Below, one piece after another: positions 1-9,139 of a DNA stretch of 64,000 nucleotides (position 1 is its first letter; the number at the start of each line of letters is the position of its first letter). The DNA is from Cohnella rhizoplanae. Lineage in GTDB: Bacteria > Bacillota > Bacilli > Paenibacillales > Paenibacillaceae. The stretch is taken from the NCBI RefSeq assembly GCF_948329515.1, contig NZ_CAOJCN010000001.1:186001-250000 (forward strand), in the 5' to 3' direction. A program made the translations under genes and the position numbers. The notes beneath the pieces were generated by a model. It was not told the origin of the DNA. It ran no database searches and saw only the letters and a list, made by a program, of their open reading frames with translations.

Positions 1-792
1 TGGGACATTCTGGGCAAGACGATGAACCGTCCGGTCTGCGAGATGATGGGCGGCGTGTTCAACCGCAGGCTGAAGGCCTACGCCAGCGCCCTGATGCCGG
101 AGACGATCGAAGAAGCGGCAGCCATGGCGGAGCGATACGCCAAGCTCGGCTACAAGGCGATGAAGTTCGGCTGGGGGCCGATCGGCCGGGACGCCAAGTT
201 CGACGAAGCGCAGATCAAGGCGATCCGCGCGGCCGTCGGCGACGACATCGACGTCATGATCGATGCCGGACTCGCCTGGGATCTGAAGGGCGCGCTTCGC
301 ATGACGGAGGTATACGAGCGGTACGGCGTCTACTGGCTGGAGGAGCCCGTTCACTCGAACGATATCGCCGGATATCGCGCGCTGGCGGACCGCAGCCGCA
401 TCTCGATCGCGGGCGGGGAGCAGGAGAGCGGCCGGATGGCCTTCCAGCGGCTGCTCGACGAGGGACACCTCGACATCATCCAGCCCGACCTGGCACGCGT
501 CGGCGGCTTGACCGAGGGCAAGCGAATCGCGTACCTGGCATACGACCGCCACAAGAAGGTCGTTCCCCATGCCTTCAAGACCGGCATTCTCGTCGCGGCC
601 AGCACGCACTTCGCGGCGGCGATCCCGAACGGCTTCATGATCGAATACACCGTATCGAACTCGCCGCTCGCCCGCGATCTGGTGAGCCTGGAGATCGAGT
701 TCAAGGACGGCTACGTGACCGTGCCGACCGATCGTCCCGGTCTCGGCATCGAGATCGACGAACAGGTATTGAATCGCTACAGGATCCGATAG
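1..792 (+). CDS. Enolase-superfamily (mandelate racemase/muconate lactonizing type) sugar-acid dehydratase, 5'-truncated
   Basis: The reading frame is open from the first base of the window, so the N-terminal capping domain is missing and about 263 residues of the barrel domain remain. Visible family marks are the lysine pair in YKAMKFGWGP, a metal-binding Asp in DVMIDAG, Glu in WLEEPV, Glu in AGGEQESG, and the general-base His in VVPHAFKTG. Members of this group abstract the alpha proton of acid sugars to dehydrate or epimerise them. The gene is followed after 11 bp by a zinc dehydrogenase and then an FAH-family gene. That order fits a keto-deoxy sugar-acid route in which this enzyme would be the dehydratase. 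The exact substrate cannot be read from sequence. Confidence 0.85.
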   Translation, partial: WDILGKTMNRPVCEMMGGVFNRRLKAYASALMPETIEEAAAMAERYAKLGYKAMKFGWGPIGRDAKFDEAQIKAIRAAVGDDIDVMIDAGLAWDLKGALRMTEVYERYGVYWLEEPVHSNDIAGYRALADRSRISIAGGEQESGRMAFQRLLDEGHLDIIQPDLARVGGLTEGKRIAYLAYDRHKKVVPHAFKTGILVAASTHFAAAIPNGFMIEYTVSNSPLARDLVSLEIEFKDGYVTVPTDRPGLGIEIDEQVLNRYRIR

Positions 793-803
793 GAGGATAA
801 CGC

Positions 804-1814
804 ATGACGCAGACGATGCGGGCGCTGGTCTATGAGGGACCTAGGCTCATGAATATGAGGACGGTGCCGGTACCGGAGCCGGCGGCGGGCGAAGTGCTGG
901 TGAAGATCGAGCGGGTCGGCATCTGCGGCTCCGAGCTGAGCGGCTACCTCGGCCACAATTCGCTGCGCAAGCCGCCGCTCGTGATGGGTCATGAATTCGC
1001 GGGCACGATCGCGAGGACAGGGAACGGCGAGTCGCGATTCAAGCTTGGAGACCGGGTGGCGGTCAATCCGCTGCAGACTTGCGGCCGATGCAGGGACTGT
1101 CTGAGCGGCGAGGCTCAGCTGTGCCCGGACCGCATGCTGCTCGGCGCGCATTTGCCGGGCGCGTTCGCCGAATATGCGGTCGTGGCCGAGACCAACGTAT
1201 ACCCGATTCCGGACGGGCTGACTTTCGACCTGGCCGCGATGGCGGAGCCGCTGGCATGCGCCGTCCACCTGTGCCGGCTGATCGCGCTGCAGCCGGCAGA
1301 CCGGCTGCTGGTAATGGGCGCGGGACCGATCGGCTTGTTCGCGGTCGCGGCCGCGCGGCTGCTCGGTCTCCGCGAAGTGGTCGTGGCCGATCTGAATGCC
1401 GACCGGCTGCGCATCGCCGCGGAGCTCGGCGGCATCCCGGCCCATGGCGACGCCGAGATCGAGCGCCTGAAGCCGCCAGAAGGCTTCGAGGCCGCGGTGG
1501 ACGCCGTCGGCCTGCAGGCAACGCGGCAGCGCTGCGTAGCATCGGTCCGCAGAGGCGCGCGGATCGGCCTCACGGGATTGCATGAAGCGGACAGCGCGCT
1601 GCCCGTCAATACGATCATCCGCGAGGAACTCAAGCTGCTCGGGGCCTTCGCCTACGCGGCGCAGGACTTCGAGCAGGCGCTGCGGTGGATCGCCGACGGC
1701 AAGATCGACCTGATGCCCTGGACGGCGCAGCGTGCCCTGGACCAGGGGACCGAAAGCTTCGAGACGCTGATCGGCGGCCCCGGTTCGATCGCGAAGATAT
1801 TGCTTCGGCCATAA
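804..1814 (+). CDS. Zinc-dependent medium-chain alcohol/polyol dehydrogenase (copy 1)
   Basis: This 336-residue cytoplasmic enzyme has the full zinc MDR layout. The catalytic zinc site is Cys41 (GICGSE) with His63-Glu64 (GHEF). The structural zinc site is Cys93, Cys96, Cys99 and Cys107. The Rossmann nucleotide-binding loop is GAGPIGLFA at about residues 170-180. An AGGAGG ribosome site lies just upstream. It is similar to sorbitol and threonine dehydrogenases and would oxidise a secondary alcohol of a sugar or sugar acid with NAD(P). A clear paralog sits at 62880-63917 and shares the segment YLGHNSLRKPP. In both places the next gene is an FAH-family hydrolase, so the pair appears to be a functional unit. 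Substrate is inferred from context only. Confidence 0.88.
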   Translation: MTQTMRALVYEGPRLMNMRTVPVPEPAAGEVLVKIERVGICGSELSGYLGHNSLRKPPLVMGHEFAGTIARTGNGESRFKLGDRVAVNPLQTCGRCRDCLSGEAQLCPDRMLLGAHLPGAFAEYAVVAETNVYPIPDGLTFDLAAMAEPLACAVHLCRLIALQPADRLLVMGAGPIGLFAVAAARLLGLREVVVADLNADRLRIAAELGGIPAHGDAEIERLKPPEGFEAAVDAVGLQATRQRCVASVRRGARIGLTGLHEADSALPVNTIIREELKLLGAFAYAAQDFEQALRWIADGKIDLMPWTAQRALDQGTESFETLIGGPGSIAKILLRP

Positions 1815-1845
1815 TTTTATCCTTATTTGAGAGAGGGAACGATAA

Positions 1846-2745
1846 ATGAAGCTGGCGAATTATTACGGCGCCGACGGCGGCCGGAGGCTGGCCGTCCTGG
1901 CGGAAGGGCGGCTGCTGGATGTCGAACGCATGGCTTCGAGTTCGGGAGCGGCATGGTCCGCCCGGTCGACGGACGAGCTCATCGGCGAAGGGGAGACGGC
2001 GCTGTCGGCGCTGGCCGGACTGGTCGAGGAAGCGTTACGCGACGAGTCGTCTATACAAGCGTGCGCATTGAATATGGAAGATACGACGTTTGCGCCCTCG
2101 GTCGCGAAGCCGGGAAAGATCATTTGCGTCGGCTTAAATTACAAGAAGCATGCGGAGGAGACCGGGGCGGCGGTGCCGGCTTATCCGATTTTATTCAATA
2201 AATTCTCGAACAGCCTCGCCGCTCATGGAGACTGCATCCGCGTTCCCGGCGTAACCGCCAAAATGGATTACGAGGCGGAGCTGGCCATCGTTATCGGCAA
2301 AGCCGCCTTCGATGTAAAAGAGGACGACGCGCTGGATTACATTTACGGCTATTGCGCAGCCAACGATCTGTCGGCCCGGGATCTGCAGCTGCGCACATCC
2401 CAGTGGATGCTCGGCAAGAGCCTCGACGGCTTCTGCCCGCTCGGTCCCTGGCTGGTCACCGCGGACGAAGTCGGCGATCCGAACCGTCTGGAGATCCGGA
2501 GCTACGTAAACGGTGAGCGGCGGCAAAATTCCAACACGAGCGACATGATCTTCGATTGCAAGACGATCGTCAGCTACGTCAGTCGGCACATGACGCTGCA
2601 GCCCGGCGACGTCATTCTGACGGGGACGCCGGAAGGCGTAGTGATGGGTTACCCGGAGGAGCGGCAGAATTATTTGAAGCCGGGAGATGTCGTAGAAATC
2701 GAGATCGAGAAGCTGGGCAGGCTGAGCAATGTTTTGATCGCGTAG
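1846..2745 (+). CDS. Fumarylacetoacetate hydrolase (FAH) family protein (copy 1)
   Basis: A 299-residue FAH-family enzyme. A short N-terminal domain is followed by the catalytic domain starting near GKIICVGLNY. The metal-binding acidic residues lie in MDYEAELAIVIGK and the C-terminal GTPEGVVMGY loop is typical. Family members hydrolyse or hydrate diketo acids. In the non-phosphorylated L-fucose and L-rhamnose routes an FAH enzyme cleaves the 2,4-diketo-3-deoxy acid made by a dehydrogenase, and the order dehydratase-dehydrogenase-FAH here fits that scheme. It is preceded by a GAGAGAGGGA ribosome site and is the last gene before a terminator. A paralog begins at 63921. Confidence 0.88.
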   Translation: MKLANYYGADGGRRLAVLAEGRLLDVERMASSSGAAWSARSTDELIGEGETALSALAGLVEEALRDESSIQACALNMEDTTFAPSVAKPGKIICVGLNYKKHAEETGAAVPAYPILFNKFSNSLAAHGDCIRVPGVTAKMDYEAELAIVIGKAAFDVKEDDALDYIYGYCAANDLSARDLQLRTSQWMLGKSLDGFCPLGPWLVTADEVGDPNRLEIRSYVNGERRQNSNTSDMIFDCKTIVSYVSRHMTLQPGDVILTGTPEGVVMGYPEERQNYLKPGDVVEIEIEKLGRLSNVLIA

Positions 2746-2788
2746 GGCCGTTAGGCGTTTTGCAATGGCTCATCATGGTAAGTAAACC

Positions 2789-2816
2789 GAAAAAGCTGCG
2801 CATAGCGGCTTTTTTT
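2789..2816 (+). terminator. Rho-independent terminator of the left sugar-acid operon
   Basis: The hairpin pairs AAAAGCTGC with GCGGCTTTT (one G-U pair, short loop) and runs into seven T residues, about 45 bp after the FAH stop codon. Confidence 0.8.
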
Positions 2817-2898
2817 CATATGTATTCGCCAATCTCTAATCTTCCATAATTCTCCTGCCGATAAAAGGCAATCAAATAATATTTGGAGGAATTTGGTT

Positions 2899-3965
2899 GT
2901 GAAAATTCAGGGTTCGTTTTTTCCGGCGGGGCTGACTACGGTACCCAAGTCGATGATCCAGTCGGCTTTGAAAATGAGCAACCGAACGGATTTCTTATCG
3001 CCGTTGACGATCTCGCCCGGCGGGAGCGCCAAGTCCGAATTCCTTGAGCGATTCCGCAGAGCGCTGAACCCCGATTCCAGCCCGGCCGCGTATATTCCCT
3101 CTTATGCGGAGGCTTACGCGAAAATCCGGGAAGAAATATTAAGCCGCGGGGACGGCGCACAGGAGACGTCATTGAAGCTCTTGGATGAGGTATACGGCGA
3201 GGTAACGGGCGAAGCCGCGGATCGGTTGGCCGACAGCTTCGACGCCTTTTTCAACGGAATTAACCGCCATTTGGCAGGATACCGGATGGCGGAGGGCCCG
3301 CCGGAATTCGACCGCGAGGCATTTCGCAGCCATTTGACGGGCTTGGCGGAGGAGGCGAAACGGATTGCGCTTGCGCATCCCGGGGAGGTGGCCTCTAACC
3401 TGAAGAACGGCGGACCCGCCGATACATTGGAGTCGATGGGTTACCGGGACATTGAGGCTCTATCCGGCGCGTTGCAGGCCGTGAGTTCGACGCGTCCGCC
3501 GATCGCGGCCGGTGGCGATCCGGCTAAATTCGGCGCAGCGGTAGGGAACTGGGAGGCGGACACCCGACGGATTCTGAACGCCGCCGGTCTCTCGGATAGC
3601 GTCAAGGACGCATCGCTGCGTCAACTGCATGCGAATGCGCAGCCAGGCTCAAAACGGGAGCGTAAACGCAAGCGGCGGACGCCTACAAGAACAAGATCGA
3701 CGAGACGATTAAGAAATTGGCGCACCTCGCCTATCTGATTGGCGCGATCAACGGCAAGCTGGATCAATTAAAAGGCCTGGATCCCGGCGATCCCCGCATT
3801 CAAAGCATGCTGCGAAGGGAACAGGATCTGGAAAAGAGTCGGAGCGAATATTCTTCTGAACTCAAATCTCATCAAGAAAGTCTGAAAAAGCTGGAAGAAG
3901 ATCCGGATTCCGTAGAAGGTACCGCTGTATATCGCGATATCAAATCGGCATACGAGGCTTCATAA
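2899..3965 (+). pseudogene. Unrecognised gene with apparent frameshift(s) near 3640-3670
   Basis: Start is taken as GTG 2899, with GGAGG at 2885-2889; a TTG at 2893 is too close. One frame runs to about 3640 as a hydrophilic alpha-helical protein, then degrades into an Arg/Lys-rich tail ending at 3738. Good coding character resumes in another frame from about 3666 (TQAADAYKNKIDETIKKLAH) and runs to the stop at 3963-3965. The intermediate frame carries SQAQNGSVN, so two single-base slips would restore one product of about 350 residues. The second part is coiled-coil-like and charged. There is no recognised domain, signal peptide or membrane segment. It could be a decayed gene, a sequencing error, or two genes. 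The upstream flank is AT-rich relative to its neighbours. Confidence 0.55.
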
Positions 3966-4073
3966 AGGGTTTTTCCCCATAATCGGCGCCGGCATGGACG
4001 TATCCGTGGACCTCATCTCGAGTTCATGATGGGCCAGCAGACGTCTTAAGCGTCGAGGCGCGCAGCTGGGCGA

Positions 4074-4102
4074 TTGCCGCTCCTTGACCCTGCTGATATA
4101 AT
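4074..4102 (+). promoter_or_regulatory. Sigma-A promoter of lepA
   Basis: TTGCCG at 4074-4079, a 17-bp spacer, then a perfect TATAAT at 4097-4102 preceded by the extended -10 dinucleotide TG. It lies 52 bp before the lepA start. This shows that the longer open frame beginning at 4074 is not the protein start. Confidence 0.75.
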
Positions 4103-4154
4103 AGATGGGATAGCCGGACTACGGCATGTATCGGTGGAGGTAAGGACAAAGAAG

Positions 4155-5969
4155 ATGGCAGACATCCAACACAAGCAAAGCCATATTCGCAATTTTTGCA
4201 TCATTGCGCATATCGACCACGGCAAGTCGACGCTGGCCGACCGCATTCTGGAATATACGGGCACGCTGACCGCGCGCGAGATGCAGGACCAGGTGCTCGA
4301 CTCGATGGACCTCGAGCGGGAGCGGGGCATCACGATCAAGCTGCAGGCCGTACGGCTTAAGTATAAGGCCGACGACGGCGAGATCTATACGCTGAATCTG
4401 ATCGATACGCCGGGACATGTCGACTTTACCTATGAGGTATCCCGGAGTCTTGCGGCCTGCGAGGGCGCGCTGCTTATCGTAGACGCGGCCCAGGGGATCG
4501 AGGCGCAGACGCTGGCGAACGTATACCTCGCGCTGGACAACAACCTGGAGATTCTGCCGGTTATCAACAAGATCGATCTGCCAAGCGCCGAGCCGGAGCG
4601 GGTCAAGCAAGAGGTCGAGGACGTCATCGGTCTCGACGCGAGCGAAGCCGTGCTAGCCTCCGCGAAGAACGGCATCGGCATTAAGGAGATCCTTGAGCAG
4701 GTCGTGCATAAGGTACCGGCGCCGCAGGGCGATCCGGAAGCGCCGCTCAAGGCGCTCATTTTCGACTCCTACTACGATGCATACAAAGGCGTCATTTGTT
4801 ACATCCGCGTCATCGACGGCAAGCTCCGCGCGGGCACGCCGATCAAGTTCATGGCGACGGGCGCGACGTTCGACGTTATCGAGGTCGGCACGTTCATGCC
4901 GCGCGCGACGATCATCGACGAGCTGGGACCCGGCGACGTCGGCTTCGTGACGGCGTCAATCAAGAACGTCAAGGACACGCGCGTGGGCGATACGATCACG
5001 AACGCGAAGCGGCCGACCGCCGAGGCGCTCCCCGGGTATCGCGGCATCAATCCGATGGTATTCTGCGGTCTGTACCCGATCGAGTCGTCGGACTACAACG
5101 ACCTGCGGGACGCGCTCGAGAAGCTTGAGCTGAACGACGCCTCGCTGCGCTTCGAGCCGGAGACCTCGCAGGCGCTCGGCTTCGGCTTCCGCTGCGGCTT
5201 CCTCGGCATGCTGCATATGGAGATCATCCAGGAGCGAATCGAGCGCGAGTTCAACATTCCGCTCATCACGACGGCGCCGAGCGTTGTGTACAAGGTCACG
5301 CTGACCAACGGTACGCAGATGGACATCTCGAACCCCTCGGAGTATCCGGAAGCGGGCAAGCTCGATTACGTCGAAGAGCCGTACGTCAAGGCATCGATCA
5401 TCGTGCCGAAGGATTATGTGGGCGCCATCATGGAGCTGTGCCAGGGCAAGCGCGGCGAGTTCATCGACATGCAATATCTCGATGCGAACCGCGTCACGCT
5501 TAAGTACGATATCCCGCTCGCCGAGATCGTGTACGACTTTTTCGACCAATTGAAGTCCGGCACCAAGGGATATGCTTCGTTCGACTACGAGCTCACGGGC
5601 TATCGTCAGTCCAACCTGGTCAAAATGGATATTCTATTGAATGCCGAGCAGGTGGACGCCTTGTCGTTCATCGTTCACCGGGACCGCGCCTATCAGCGCG
5701 GACGCGTCATTTGCGAGAAGCTGAAGGACCTGATCCCGCGCCAGATGTTCGAGGTGCCGATCCAGGCGGCCGTCGGACAGAAGATCGTCTCCCGCGAGAC
5801 GATCAAGGCCATGCGCAAGAACGTCCTGGCCAAGTGCTACGGCGGCGACATCTCGCGTAAGCGCAAGCTGCTCGAGAAGCAAAAGGAAGGCAAGAAGCGC
5901 ATGAAGCAAGTGGGCAACGTTGAGGTGCCGCAGGAAGCGTTCATGGCGGTGCTGAAGCTGGACGACTAA
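4155..5969 (+). CDS. lepA: Elongation factor 4 (LepA), ribosome back-translocase GTPase
   Basis: A 604-residue translational GTPase, the usual length for LepA. The G domain opens with AHIDHGKST, followed by DTPGHVDF (G3) and [10 protein letters not shown] (G4). EF-G-like domains II, III and V and the LepA-specific lysine-rich C-terminal domain ([19 protein letters not shown]) follow. LepA binds the ribosome and promotes back-translocation or rescue of stalled complexes, and is cytoplasmic or membrane-associated. The ATG at 4155 is chosen because AAGGA sits 8 bp upstream and the N-terminus [19 protein letters not shown] matches the family. The in-frame extension to 4074 overlaps the promoter. 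The following gene is hemW, as in other Bacillales. Confidence 0.97.
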   Translation: MADIQHKQSHIRNFCIIAHIDHGKSTLADRILEYTGTLTAREMQDQVLDSMDLERERGITIKLQAVRLKYKADDGEIYTLNLIDTPGHVDFTYEVSRSLAACEGALLIVDAAQGIEAQTLANVYLALDNNLEILPVINKIDLPSAEPERVKQEVEDVIGLDASEAVLASAKNGIGIKEILEQVVHKVPAPQGDPEAPLKALIFDSYYDAYKGVICYIRVIDGKLRAGTPIKFMATGATFDVIEVGTFMPRATIIDELGPGDVGFVTASIKNVKDTRVGDTITNAKRPTAEALPGYRGINPMVFCGLYPIESSDYNDLRDALEKLELNDASLRFEPETSQALGFGFRCGFLGMLHMEIIQERIEREFNIPLITTAPSVVYKVTLTNGTQMDISNPSEYPEAGKLDYVEEPYVKASIIVPKDYVGAIMELCQGKRGEFIDMQYLDANRVTLKYDIPLAEIVYDFFDQLKSGTKGYASFDYELTGYRQSNLVKMDILLNAEQVDALSFIVHRDRAYQRGRVICEKLKDLIPRQMFEVPIQAAVGQKIVSRETIKAMRKNVLAKCYGGDISRKRKLLEKQKEGKKRMKQVGNVEVPQEAFMAVLKLDD

Positions 5970-6053
5970 TGGAAGGCGGACGGAAGAGCTTCAACCGTTA
6001 CCGACGCGTTCTTCCGCGCCATCGAACATCTGACAGTCGAACGATAGCAGCAG

Positions 6054-6086
6054 GCTCTCCGGAGGACTAGGTCCCGGGGAGCTTTT
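6054..6086 (+). terminator. Terminator-like hairpin downstream of lepA
   Basis: GCTCTCCGG pairs with CCGGGGAGC (one G-U), loop of 11 bases, followed by only four T residues. It could act as an attenuator between lepA and hemW. Confidence 0.55.
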
Positions 6087-6132
6087 GCTTCCTATGAACA
6101 TGCCGCGCCGTCACCCGAGAGGAGATTAACTT

Positions 6133-7311
6133 ATGAACGTAACCGCGACGGTTCCGCCGATTCATGCGTGGACGCCTAGAGCGCTATATATACACATTCC
6201 TTTTTGCACGAACAAATGCTACTACTGCGATTTCAATTCCTACGTGGCCGCCGGCCAGCCGATCGATGCCTACCTGGACGCGCTGGAGCGGGAGATGGAG
6301 AATACGGTGAAGACGCTGCCGCCGGAGACGATCGGCAAGGTGTTCGTCGGCGGCGGTACGCCAACCGTGCTGAACCCTGCGCAGATGAAGAGATTCCTGG
6401 ATGCGGTAAACCGGCATTTCCCGATCGCGGCCGGTGCCGAGTTCACGATGGAGGCGAACCCGGGCACGACCGATCCGGACAAACTCGCGGCGATGAGAGC
6501 GGGCGGCGTCAACCGGATCAGCTTCGGGGCGCAGACGTTCGACAACGCCCTGCTCGCGGCCATCGGCCGCATCCATGAGGCGGACGACGTGGTGAACAGC
6601 ATCGCGAACGCCAAGGCGGCCGGATTCACGAATCTGTCCATCGACCTGATGTTCGGCTTGCCCCGGCAGACGCTGCAGCAGCTGGCCGACAGCCTGGAGC
6701 GGGCGCTCGAGCTCGACTTGCCGCATTATTCCCTGTACAGCTTGAAGGTAGAGGAGAACACGCTGTTCCACCGGCTGTACGAACGCGGCGAGCTGCCTCT
6801 TCCGGAGGAGGACGTCGAGGTCGAGATGTTCGCGCATCTGCGCCGGCGGTTGACCGAGGCCGGATACGGGCATTACGAGATCAGCAACTTCGCCCGTCCC
6901 GGCTTCGAGAGCCGCCACAACTCAGCTTATTGGCACAATGAGCCTTACTATGGGCTCGGCGCCGGCGCTCACGGGTATGCGCTCGGCGAGCGGCATTTGA
7001 ATATTAAGGGTGTGCAGCCCTATATAGACGCCGCAATGGCCGGGCTGCCGCGCCTCGAGCGTCATGCCGTGCCGGTCAAGGAAGCGATGGAAGACTTTAT
7101 GATGGTAGGCCTGCGGCTGCGGGCCGGCGTGCGGGATGCGGACTTCGCGCTTCAATTCGGCGGCGCGAGCCTGAGGGGGGCGTTCGGTCCGGTGCTGGAC
7201 AAGCTGCTGGCGCAGGGACTGCTCGAGCGCACGTCCGAAGACGACGGCTACAGGCTGAGCGAGGCGGGCGTACCGCTAGGCAACGAGGTGTTCGGGGCGT
7301 TTTTGGACTAA
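6133..7311 (+). CDS. hemW: Radical SAM haem chaperone HemW (formerly oxygen-independent coproporphyrinogen oxidase-like)
   Basis: A 392-residue radical SAM protein. The 4Fe-4S cluster motif is CTNKCYYCDF (CX3CX2C). The position after the third Cys that is Cys in genuine HemN is Phe here, which marks HemW rather than a coproporphyrinogen III oxidase. The HemW signature HNSAYWHNEPYYG and GAGAHGY is present at about residues 260-280, followed by the HemN C-terminal domain. HemW binds haem and delivers it to membrane proteins. A GAGAGGAG ribosome site precedes the ATG. The lepA-hemW-hrcA neighbourhood is conserved in Bacillales, although here three accessory genes and the acetyltransferase separate hemW from hrcA. 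Confidence 0.94.
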   Translation: MNVTATVPPIHAWTPRALYIHIPFCTNKCYYCDFNSYVAAGQPIDAYLDALEREMENTVKTLPPETIGKVFVGGGTPTVLNPAQMKRFLDAVNRHFPIAAGAEFTMEANPGTTDPDKLAAMRAGGVNRISFGAQTFDNALLAAIGRIHEADDVVNSIANAKAAGFTNLSIDLMFGLPRQTLQQLADSLERALELDLPHYSLYSLKVEENTLFHRLYERGELPLPEEDVEVEMFAHLRRRLTEAGYGHYEISNFARPGFESRHNSAYWHNEPYYGLGAGAHGYALGERHLNIKGVQPYIDAAMAGLPRLERHAVPVKEAMEDFMMVGLRLRAGVRDADFALQFGGASLRGAFGPVLDKLLAQGLLERTSEDDGYRLSEAGVPLGNEVFGAFLD

Positions 7312-7373
7312 GCGGCGCACGAAGCGGAGTGTTTGTCTAATCTAAAACGAAGTCTGGCTAAGGGGGATGCGAG

Positions 7374-7631
7374 ATGGAGTGTAGAACTGGATGCGGCGCA
7401 TGCTGCATTGTCGTCTCGATCTCCTCGCCGATCCCCGGCATGCCGGATGGCAAGCCAGCGGGCGTACGTTGCGTCCAGCTCACGAAGGACAACCGCTGTT
7501 CGATATTCGGTCGTCCCGAGCGACCCGCAATATGCGGTCAACTCCAGCCGTCTGCCGAAATGTGCGGGGTGGGGGATGAGCACGCTTTTGCCTATTTGGC
7601 CGAGCTTGAGCGGTTGACGGCACCGCGATAG
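7374..7631 (+). CDS. YkgJ-family small cysteine-cluster protein
   Basis: An 85-residue protein with the YkgJ/CxxCxxCC pattern: CRTGCGACC at residues 3-11, then Cys residues in VRCVQL, NRCSIF, AICGQL and EMCGVG. These proteins are thought to bind a zinc or iron-sulphur centre; the biological role is not established. AAGGGGGATG just upstream provides the ribosome site. It stands alone between hemW and a strong terminator. Confidence 0.78.
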   Translation: MECRTGCGACCIVVSISSPIPGMPDGKPAGVRCVQLTKDNRCSIFGRPERPAICGQLQPSAEMCGVGDEHAFAYLAELERLTAPR

Positions 7632-7640
7632 GATACAAAG

Positions 7641-7672
7641 AGGGCCCTTGCGCAACGCGCAAGGGCCCTTTT
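7641..7672 (+). terminator. Strong rho-independent terminator
   Basis: A perfect 13-bp stem (AGGGCCCTTGCGC with GCGCAAGGGCCCT), 3-base loop, then a short T run. It lies 9 bp after the YkgJ-family gene stop. Confidence 0.85.
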
Positions 7673-7690
7673 GTTGCGAGGGAGCGAGTA

Positions 7691-7866
7691 GGTGGCGCCA
7701 ACCTGCCGCCCCCGCGGCCCGCAGCGCCTCTCGTAGAGAAGGCGATGGCGCCAACCGCGCCTCCGCGGGCCGTATCGCCTCACGTAGTGAAGGCGATGGC
7801 GCCAACCGCGCCTCCGCGGGCCGTATCGCCTCACGTAGTGAAGGCGATGGCGCCAACCGCGCCCGG
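7691..7866. repeat. 51-bp tandem intergenic repeat, about 3.4 copies
   Basis: Two identical 51-bp units lie at 7742-7792 and 7793-7843, flanked by a partial third copy from 7844 and a diverged copy before 7742. Each unit contains the near-palindrome GCCTCACGTAGTGAAGGC and the palindrome GGCGCC. Because 51 is a multiple of three, the repeat creates an artefactual open frame on the minus strand with 17-residue repeats. It lies between the terminator of the YkgJ gene and the 3' end of the convergent transporter gene. A related single copy occurs at 15649-15702. Confidence 0.85.
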
Positions 7867-7891
7867 GGCACTCAGCTACCTTGCCCGAAGC

Positions 7892-9115
7892 TCACCGCCC
7901 GCGCAGCTCCGCGTCCTTGGGAAGCAGCAGCGTGAAGATGCCGAGCAGCGGCAGATAGGCACAAATATGCATGACCGTGGATATGCTGGTATGGTCTGCG
8001 ATCTCGCCGAGCAGGGCGGATCCGAGGCCGCCGAGGCCGAAGGCCAGGCCGAAGAATAGGCCGGACACGAGCCCGATTTTACCGGGCAGCAACTCTTGCG
8101 CGTAGACCACGATGATCGAAAACGCAGAGGAAAGCACGAATCCGGCGCAGATGCACAGTACTGCGGACCAGAATGGGTCGGCGTATGGGAGGGCGATGGA
8201 AAACGGCGCTGTGCCCAGTATGGACAGCCATATAATGTTGCGCCTGCCGAACCGGTCGGCCAGCGGCCCTCCGATGAAGGTGCCGGCGGCGGAAGCGACG
8301 AGGAAGGCGAACAGGTACCACTGCGCCTGCTGCTTGCCCACGCCGAAGTCGTCGATCAGGTACAGCGAATAGAAGCTCGTGAAGCTGGACAGGTATACGT
8401 GCTTGGAAAAGACGAGCAAAACGAGAATGCCGACGGACATGCGTACTTTGCCGGCGCTTAGCCTGAAGGCCGAGACTCCTGCATCCGAAGCGGGAGCAGC
8501 GGTTTTCTTAGGCCTGGGTGCCGATCCCGCGGCGGCGTACCAGCGGGCGACCAGCGTCTGCAGGACGATGCCGGCGACGGCAGCGACGACGAACAGCAGG
8601 ACGCCCTTCTGTCCGAGCGGGATGAAGATGAGCGCGGTCATGACCGGACCGAGCGAGCTGCCGATATTGCCGCCGACCTGGAAGATCGACTGCGCCAATC
8701 CGCGGTTGTTGCCGGCGGCCAGATAGGCGACGCGCGAAGATTCGGGGTGGAAAACGGCCGAGCCGATGCCGATCGCCGTTACGGACGCCAGGACGGTCCC
8801 GAAGTTGGGCGCGAGCGCGAGCATGACGACGCCAAGCAGCGTGAAGCATACGCCGAACGGCAGAATATAAGGACGCGGTTTTTTGTCGGCGAACCAGCCG
8901 ATGAGCGGCTGTAGGAACGAAGCCGTGATATTCATCATAAAAGCGATCAAGCCGATCTGTCCGTAGCTTAAATGTTGCGATTCCCGGAGCACCGGGAACA
9001 GCGCGGTAACAGTCGATTGCATCGAGTCGTTGAGCAAATGAACCGTACTGATCATGAACAGAATCGGAAAAATGGTGGCGTTGACGGGCAGCGAACGTGC
9101 GGCCGCTATTTTCAT
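7892..9115 (-). CDS. MFS exporter of the fosmidomycin-resistance (Fsr) type
   Basis: A 407-residue, 12-segment major facilitator protein. The N-terminal segment containing HLLNDSMQSTVTALFPVL and the following LSYGQIGLIAF and LQPLIGWFADKKPRPY blocks are typical of the Fsr branch, which exports fosmidomycin and probably other small molecules. The second half shows the usual duplicated loop GGPLADRFGRRN. It is encoded 24 bp downstream of a TrmB-like regulator on the same strand, so the two form an operon driven from the regulator promoter near 9980-10008. Its natural substrate is unknown. Confidence 0.88.
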   Translation of the reverse strand: MKIAAARSLPVNATIFPILFMISTVHLLNDSMQSTVTALFPVLRESQHLSYGQIGLIAFMMNITASFLQPLIGWFADKKPRPYILPFGVCFTLLGVVMLALAPNFGTVLASVTAIGIGSAVFHPESSRVAYLAAGNNRGLAQSIFQVGGNIGSSLGPVMTALIFIPLGQKGVLLFVVAAVAGIVLQTLVARWYAAAGSAPRPKKTAAPASDAGVSAFRLSAGKVRMSVGILVLLVFSKHVYLSSFTSFYSLYLIDDFGVGKQQAQWYLFAFLVASAAGTFIGGPLADRFGRRNIIWLSILGTAPFSIALPYADPFWSAVLCICAGFVLSSAFSIIVVYAQELLPGKIGLVSGLFFGLAFGLGGLGSALLGEIADHTSISTVMHICAYLPLLGIFTLLLPKDAELRGR

Positions 9116-9139
9116 GTGGCGATTTCTCTCCCTATGTCC

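Noticed and set aside
4074..4154. In-frame N-terminal extension of LepA
   Set aside because: It starts in the -35 box of a strong promoter; the ATG at 4155 has a ribosome site and the conserved N-terminus.
7308..7871. Minus-strand open frame with three 17-residue repeats (RLAPSPSLREAIRPAEA)
   Set aside because: It is a by-product of the 51-bp intergenic repeat, whose length is a multiple of three. It overlaps a terminator and the YkgJ-family gene and has no ribosome site.
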